A stretch of DNA of 64,000 bases from Cycas panzhihuaensis (Eukaryota; Cycadophyta), in NCBI GenBank assembly GCA_023213395.1, contig CM041465.1:119233741-119297740 (forward strand), in the 5' to 3' direction. Below the pieces are notes generated by a model. The model had not been told where the DNA came from. It saw only the letters and a program-made list of their open reading frames with translations, and made no database searches. The position numbers were made by a program, and so were the translations under genes. Shown one piece after another: positions 58,361 to 64,000 of this stretch (position 1 is its first letter; the number at the start of each line of letters is the position of its first letter).

Positions 58361-58417
58361 TTAATGCTTTTGGTTGTCTAATAGATTGAACCCAAGTATT
58401 TCTGGAAAAGATAGAAA

Positions 58418-58432
58418 GCAGCTCTGATACCA
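58418..58432 (-). other. primer-binding site of copia 3
   Basis: The minus strand directly after the 5' LTR reads TGGTATCAGAGCTGC, an exact match to the canonical tRNA-iMet primer-site core. It is the best-preserved PBS in the window. Confidence 0.93.
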
Positions 58433-58868
58433 TGTGAGAATAAGCACATGCACAATGTCATAGGATCACAGGAATAGTAAAAACACAAGAGAAAGACATT
58501 GCACAAGTACACATTGTTTGGCAGATGGAAAACCCCTTCTCGGGAAGAAAAACCACCTCTTAAATCTAAATATTATTAATAAAAAATGACTTATATAATG
58601 GACCTTAAAGATACCCTCTACATACATGAAACTAACCTTAAAACTAGCTTTTAGATAGCCTCCTAGATTCTTAGAACTACCTCCTTGAATCTAGGAAAAG
58701 ATATAAATAACAAGAGAGGTTCGTTAAAATGTGTGGTTGCACATTTCAACGACCTTTCACATAATATTAAATTAACTTCTAAACATGAAACATTAGAATC
58801 ATTTAAATAATAATTTACACATGTGACTAAATAAGACATAACATAAAGTAACATTAATAATCCTAACA
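58433..58868 (-). mobile_element. 5' LTR of copia 3
   Basis: 436 bp, gap-free partner of 50213-50648, flanked on the right by TATGT. Confidence 0.95.
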
Positions 58869-58873
58869 TATGT

Positions 58874-59102
58874 TAATTAGAATTAACTAAATTATACTAT
58901 AATAATCAAAGTACATTAAAGTTTGTTAAAAATCATGTATTTTATTATTGTACTAAACACATTGAGGTGCACCATCACTTTATTAGATAATTGATTTAGA
59001 ATAGAGTGATTAAGATATTATACAACTCAACAAAAGAATAGTTGGCTGACATTTTTACCAAACCACTAGCATGAGATAAATTTCAAACATTTAAGGATGA
59101 AT

Positions 59103-59106
<4 letters not shown>
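58874..59106 (+). pseudogene. old copia RNase H fragment
   Basis: The plus strand reads 'NNQSTLKFVKNHVFYYCTKH' then 'IEVHHHFIR', and further on 'LADIFTKPLA-DKFQTFKDE'. These are the DNQSA...A.N.VFH.RTKHIE..HHF+RE and QLADI.TKPL...KF..... blocks of copia RNase H. It is the target into which copia 3 inserted. It runs into a TG microsatellite where the final LG.. codons should be. Confidence 0.85.

Positions 59107-59191
<85 letters not shown>
59107..59191. repeat. (TG)n microsatellite
   Basis: About 42 TG units starting exactly where the old copia RNase H frame breaks off. Confidence 0.97.
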
Positions 59192-59193
<2 letters not shown>

Positions 59194-59284
59194 TAAAACA
59201 CTCCTCCATAATATTTACTTCATTAATTTAGACACCTAATCCATCCTTGAATGTCTGAAATTTATCTCATGCTAGTGGTTTGGT
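59192..59284 (-). pseudogene. inverted copia RNase H tail
   Basis: The reverse complement of 59237-59284 matches 59057-59104 at about 45 of 48 bases (the TKPLA-DKFQTFKDEL region). On the minus strand it continues into '..GLGV-' and a purine tract 'atggaggagtg', i.e. the natural end of the copia frame and its polypurine tract. The two tails point towards each other across the first TG repeat. Confidence 0.85.
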
Positions 59285-59285
59285 T

Positions 59286-59286
<1 letters not shown>

Positions 59287-59323
<37 letters not shown>

Positions 59324-59348
59324 TAGATAGATAGATAGATAGATAGAT
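59287..59348. repeat. (GT)n then (GATA)n microsatellite
   Basis: About 18 GT units followed by six AGAT units, directly outside the inverted copia tail. Confidence 0.96.
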
Positions 59349-59349
59349 A

Positions 59350-60985
59350 CACTCATATTATAATTTCAAGTTATTTGCCTCCTCCTTTATTAATTACATT
59401 TTTGTTTATTTTATTATTATTATTATGGGAATGATGAGCCATTGGAGAGTACTTAATATTCTATACAAGTGTCAGATTAGGAGTTTATAAAAAATATTTT
59501 TATTATTATATTTATGTACGCTAACTATGTACTGTGAATTTTTTATAAGAATAATATGAAGATTATGCTTTAGAGAATAATTTTCTTAGTATAATGTTGT
59601 ATATCCATTTTTAATAGATCCTAGCTTTAATATCAATGCTTATCCTTATTGACTGTTTTGATCTTCTATGAAATCATGAAGACTAAATTCTTAAAACTTA
59701 TTGCTTGTAACTATCTTACCCTTCATTGATCCTATAACATTATTACTAATGATCAAATATCTAAAGATAATGAAGCTGTAAAACTACAAAATCACGAAAT
59801 ATGATTAGTTTGAACCTTTTTATTTTATTTTTTTTTACTTTATCTTTATTTTGTTGATCCTACAACATTTTTGTTAATGACCAAATATCTAAAAAATGTG
59901 AAGTTACTAGCCTATGAATCTATAAAATCATGAAATATGATGGCAATGATCAAATATCCAAAAATCCATGAAGTCACAAATTTACAAAATTACATAATAC
60001 TACCATTTTCAACCTTTCAGAGATTTTAACAAAGTTGAAACTTATTACTATAACTTATACTCATTAGATCGGATATGAAGGACTTATCATACATTCTAAT
60101 CTTTGATGCTTCACCATGTCAAAGAGGATTATGCAACTAAATCATTATAATCAAATAGTAACTTGTTAAAACAAATCAAAGAAGAACAATGTATCTTCAT
60201 ACTCTTTCTACAAAAAACTATAGATTCTTCATAATTATGCATCGCATGGGAACTTAGAACATAAACTTGTTTTTTGTGATTTTAACTCTCCATCAATGTT
60301 ATCTTAAGTATATTAAGGCCAATACAAGGGATTGATATTTCCTTGAGTTTTATAAAATTATCTATAAGCCTTTATATGTAAATTATTCTAACATTGTTCT
60401 TGAAAGCCAAAATCTACAAGTTTAGAATTAATAGTTCTTCTACTCTAGTTACCCTAAAAGGGGGTAATAGACTTCCATATTTATAATGTTAGTAATTGGC
60501 CCTTTTTTAGAGCCAATTTCAACTATTAAATATCAGGCTTATTACATGACTCCTCTATTCAGCCCTAAAAAGCCCTTGTAGAAGAATATGGGAACAATTG
60601 AATAGAAGTACATAATAATAACTCTTAATACAAGGCAAACAAGCTAAAGATACTTTAAAATAGAGGTAGATCTCCTAGTAAATATGAATCCAAGACTCTA
60701 AGTCTAAGAGATAATAGTATCAATGTAGTTAAAAATAGAAAGAGTTTTCCTACTCTTAGCCAGCCCAAAGTCCATTCTCTATTGCCTATAGGTGAAAAGC
60801 ATGTCATTATTTGACATACTAAAGTTGGAAAAGAAAAGGCCAAAGTAGATAACATTAATAATATATTTCTAAGGTACTTTGACTTGCAAAATAAAAGGCA
60901 TAAGGAATTCCAAAATAGCTTTGAAATTCTCCTCTCCCAAGTGAAGAAGGGAGAGAATTTAAAGTTAACAAGTTGCTTGATTCTT
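59350..60985. other. no recognisable gene
   Basis: AT-rich sequence without a clear domain. Around 59740-60000 the phrase 'gatcaaatatcYaaaaa.at.aagt.ac.aa' recurs about three times at spacings of roughly 125 and 70 bp, suggesting a weak dispersed duplication. The minus-strand open frame at 60655-60855 shows no family pattern. Confidence 0.5.
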
Positions 60986-60989
60986 TATG

Positions 60990-63110
60990 TCACTAGCTAA
61001 AATGTGTGGAGTCTTATCAACCTATGTAGATGGAATATGGCTATAAGGGTCCATAACACTCTCAATCAACTTGATGTATTATCTTTAAGAAGTTAAATAC
61101 ATAGTAAATTTGCTAAGATTTGCATCAAGGTATATTTAGACAAACTATTATGTTTTTGTTACCAAGCACATCAAAGGTAAAGAAGACTAGTAGTTAGCTC
61201 TAAGTCAAACCTAGAGAATAGATGTGTCTATATATTACTCTAATATGATAACCCTACCCTTCAAATTATGAACGTCTATGATTATAATATATAGGCAAGA
61301 ATAATTAAACTTTAGGAATAACTAAGCAATAACATTACTAAAGTATTATGGCTCTTCTATAAAGACTGTAATATGGTTGAATCTTAAGAGGATGAAGTTA
61401 GTGGTTACAATTTCATGTAGCATTAAGAAGAATGTCTAACCTTAATGAATTTGAAATCCAAATTTAGCCTTTCTAACCCTAATACTAGCCAAAACTAGAA
61501 AGGCCATGGGTTATGGTTTGAATCATCCAATTTATAACATAAGCATGATTATGGCCCCAAAATGTTTGATCTTGCCATGTTGTTTAATGAAAGAATTTTA
61601 AGCTTGTTATCGGACAGGGAAGAACTATCTAGATGATCACTAATATGACATTCTAATCATTACTCTATCTGGCTCTCTTTAACTTGGGAAGAAAAGCTAC
61701 TAACATGGGCTAAAGCATCATTAAAGCTCAATGTCTCACATCTTACACACCAAGAATGACTAAATGGTCTTCAAATTATTTGGAATCTTTCCTTGCAACC
61801 TAAAGCCAATTTAGGTTGGATTGTTTGGTGGGGAGAAGTAATCCCTAGGACAACCTCCTTTCTTAAGGGCTGTGAAAAGCAAGTTATTTATATTAGAAGA
61901 ATGGTTGATAAAGAATGTAATAAAGAATTAATTATAACCAAATAAATCTTGGAAGGGAAACCTTTGATGTCCTGACACAAGTATGGGTTATGAAGGCTTC
62001 TCATGATCTTAAAATTTTAGAAAAATAAAATTCTAAAGTGTGCAGATTCATGGTAGACTTCACTAGATATTAGATGGAAATAGTTGTTTAAACATCTTCT
62101 TATAATCACTCAAGAGCAAACCTATAATAGAGAAAATATTTAATCTTAAGACATATTATGGAAAAGTTATAAGTTAAGAGGAGGTTGTAGAGGTTTTTTC
62201 TCAACATTATAAGAAAGTTTTTCAAGCACAACCTTACTTCTTAGAGGTAGAGAAGGCCACAAAAAACTATATGGAGGTTATTCTCTAAAAACTTAGGCTA
62301 GAGTTGATGAAAAATTATGATTCTCTATAAAGCCTTAAAGAGAATATTAAGGCACTTAATTAAATGGATAATAATAAAGCTCTATATCTAGCAACTTATC
62401 CCATAAATTCTTTAAGGCAACCTAGGATTTCATAAGGCTCATATTATTGAAGGTTTATAGAGCAACCTTATCCACTAGTTCCTTAAGTTTAAAGATTAAC
62501 TAAGAAAATATTAAATTAATTTTGAAAGGTAGCAATCTTGAATTCATTTCCACTTATAGGTTGTTCACTTTACTCAATGTCTCCTATAAGATTTTGCCTA
62601 AGGCACTTCATGTATCAAGCATATTCTTCCTATGATTATTAGGTTGGTACAAATAAATTTTATTAAAGGGAGATATATCATTGATAATATAATAACAATC
62701 TAGGAAGGAATGGAATGGGAAAGGCACTTGACTCATGAAACTTTATTCATTAAATTTGACTTTGAGAAAACTTATGATATAGTTAAATGGTCCTTTCTAT
62801 AGAATATGGATGTTACCATTAGATTTGAAGAAAGATGCATTAATATGGTCCAAGTATTATTTGTTAATTCTCTAGAATTAATTATCCTTAATGGTGCTAT
62901 TATCCAACTAGTTTACATTCAATAATTAGTTCAATGAGAATGCCCCCTTATCTTGTCTCTTTAAATATTGGTTGTCGATGTATTAGGTTAACTTCTTCAT
63001 ATTAAGATTGGAAGTGGTTATGTTCAAGGAATCTTTATGCCTAACACTATCCCTAATCAAATGATAAAGTGTCACCTTCCTAATGACTCTTTTTTAACAC
63101 TCAGGATAAA
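60990..63110 (+). mobile_element. second L1-type LINE, heavily decayed
   Basis: RT blocks are clear from about 62160 onward. The sequence upstream has the length and position of an endonuclease region but no certain motif. No tail or target duplication is recognisable. Orientation is the same as LINE 1, but the sequence is clearly a different lineage. Confidence 0.65.
62160..63110 (+). pseudogene. LINE 2 reverse transcriptase remnant
   Basis: The plus strand reads 'EVVEVFSQHYKKVFQAQPYF' (pre-RT block ..I...F..+Y..LF), then near 62560-62700 'FIKGRYIIDNII' (F..GR.I.DNI), 'FIKFDFEKTYDIVKWSFL' (motif A, both Asp kept) and 'LIILNGAI'. Motif C at 63073-63096 reads H-L-P-N-D-S-F-L where H-L-x-x-D-D is expected: one codon is lost and the first Asp is Asn. 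Stops and frame changes are frequent. Confidence 0.8.
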
Positions 63111-64000
63111 GGCCTAGGTAGCCCAATATGTACTAAACTACATTCACACATTTTATAAGGCCTTTAGATTGTATGTATATTGGGAAAAAAAAACACATAT
63201 TTTCTACAATCTCCCTATTACATAACTACTTACTAACCATAGAGAGTGACTATCAACACACGTGATCAAGCAACCTGATGGTTAGTATTAGCCATTAACT
63301 TTTGTATACACATACTTAGCCCACTAATATGATTGTGGGCCACTTCTCCCTCTAATAAAATTCTATGTAAAGCAACTATCATTGCTTATTTCAGGCACAA
63401 GAAATACACATAGATTGTTATGTTGAAATAATATCAAGAAACCATGTTATTGTATGTTTTGGTGCCCATTTAATGTTTGAATATGTGTTCATTTTTTCTT
63501 TCTATTTACTCTTTATGCTAAAATTAGATGATATAAATTATTAGCTTATGCCCTTTGAGCTATTAAATTGTTGTTGTGTAAGGAATACTCAAAACAATTA
63601 TGCTTCAAATGGTGTCAAAGCTAGGTTGAGGATCCACCCAAGAAGTTGATCAGTAAGAAGAGCAAAAATCTACATTTTTTTTTCCCTTGGTGAAATTTTA
63701 AAAACCTTCTTCCCCTTTTAATTTTGTTAATTTTTTGCTACTATTAATTTTCTAAAGTTTATAATCAGCTTCAAGTGGGTAGCAAGTCCCTCCCACCCAT
63801 ATCCCTTAGTTGTAGGTAGCAACTATGTATTGGGGGTGTTTAAAATTCAAAGGGATCTATCATTTTGAGTTGAATATATGTGGATATATGTCTGTGTATA
63901 AAGTGAAGTAGATAACACTACTTGCACAAGCCTTAAACAAAACCTGGCTATGAGATTGAGCTTCTACATACCTTCGAGTATATCATAGGATCCCTTTAGG
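63111..64000. other. no recognisable gene
   Basis: AT-rich DNA with short homopolymer runs. I see no domain, LTR or RNA gene. It may be more LINE sequence or an unrelated element. Confidence 0.5.

Overview
The window looks like heterochromatic, gene-poor nuclear DNA of a flowering plant. It is AT-rich and consists almost entirely of nested, decayed retrotransposons: Ty1/copia and Ty3/gypsy LTR elements primed by initiator-methionine tRNA, L1-type LINEs with the plant layout (DUF4283-like ORF1, endonuclease, reverse transcriptase, zf-RVT, RNase H), and long AT, TG, CA and GA microsatellites. Three captured host-gene scraps match plant-type proteins. I cannot name the species. I see no intact host gene, rRNA, tRNA or CRISPR. 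Coding remnants are riddled with TAA/TAG/TGA where CAA/CAG/CGA/TGG are expected, and Cys codons recur as Tyr (TGT to TAT), as expected of methylated, silenced DNA decaying by C-to-T and G-to-A transitions.

Layout, left to right. 1-4208: unrecognised decayed DNA. 4209-16140: a non-coding LTR element (A, + strand) split by later insertions. These are a minus-strand LTR family (C; LTRs at 7641-7694 plus 11600-11832, and at 13779-14124) and a plus-strand copia copy (5' LTR 7695-8004, long leader, gag and protease to about 11590). 17193-27084: a minus-strand gypsy element with 5-bp target duplication TAGAA. It is broken by an L1-type LINE (about 17936-24240, + strand) that keeps ORF1, endonuclease, RT, zf-RVT and RNase H remnants. 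27085-31398: unrecognised DNA with degenerate 41-, 27- and 81-bp tandem repeats. 31399-35196: a compact 3.8-kb copia derivative with equal 312-bp LTRs and target duplication AGTGA, whose coding part is rearranged. 35280-37663: a second copy of non-coding element A (called B). 37852-45625: a minus-strand gypsy element with TSD TATGG. 45626-47480: a plus-strand gypsy gag fragment. 47440-50160: a third, truncated minus-strand gypsy. 50213-58868: a minus-strand copia with 436-bp LTRs, TSD TATGT, PBS, PPT and gag-pro-int-RT-RNase H, inserted in an older copia fragment. 59057-59350: an inverted pair of copia tails around TG microsatellites. About 60990-63110: a second decayed LINE.

The most interesting object is the 8.66-kb copia at 50213-58868. 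Between its primer-binding site and gag it carries at least three recognisable pieces of unrelated plant genes within 1.3 kb: ribosomal stalk protein P1, a mitochondrial-type nucleoside diphosphate kinase, and a plant PAP/OAS1-type nucleotidyltransferase. A fourth unrecognised open frame lies beside them. The pieces lie on both strands and next to about 1 kb of compound AT microsatellite. This is either a gene-fragment-capturing retrotransposon or a copia with a Pack-type or Helitron-like element nested in its leader.

All coding entries are pseudogenes or element remnants. Boundaries marked 'about' are uncertain by tens of bases. Divergence counts were made by eye.
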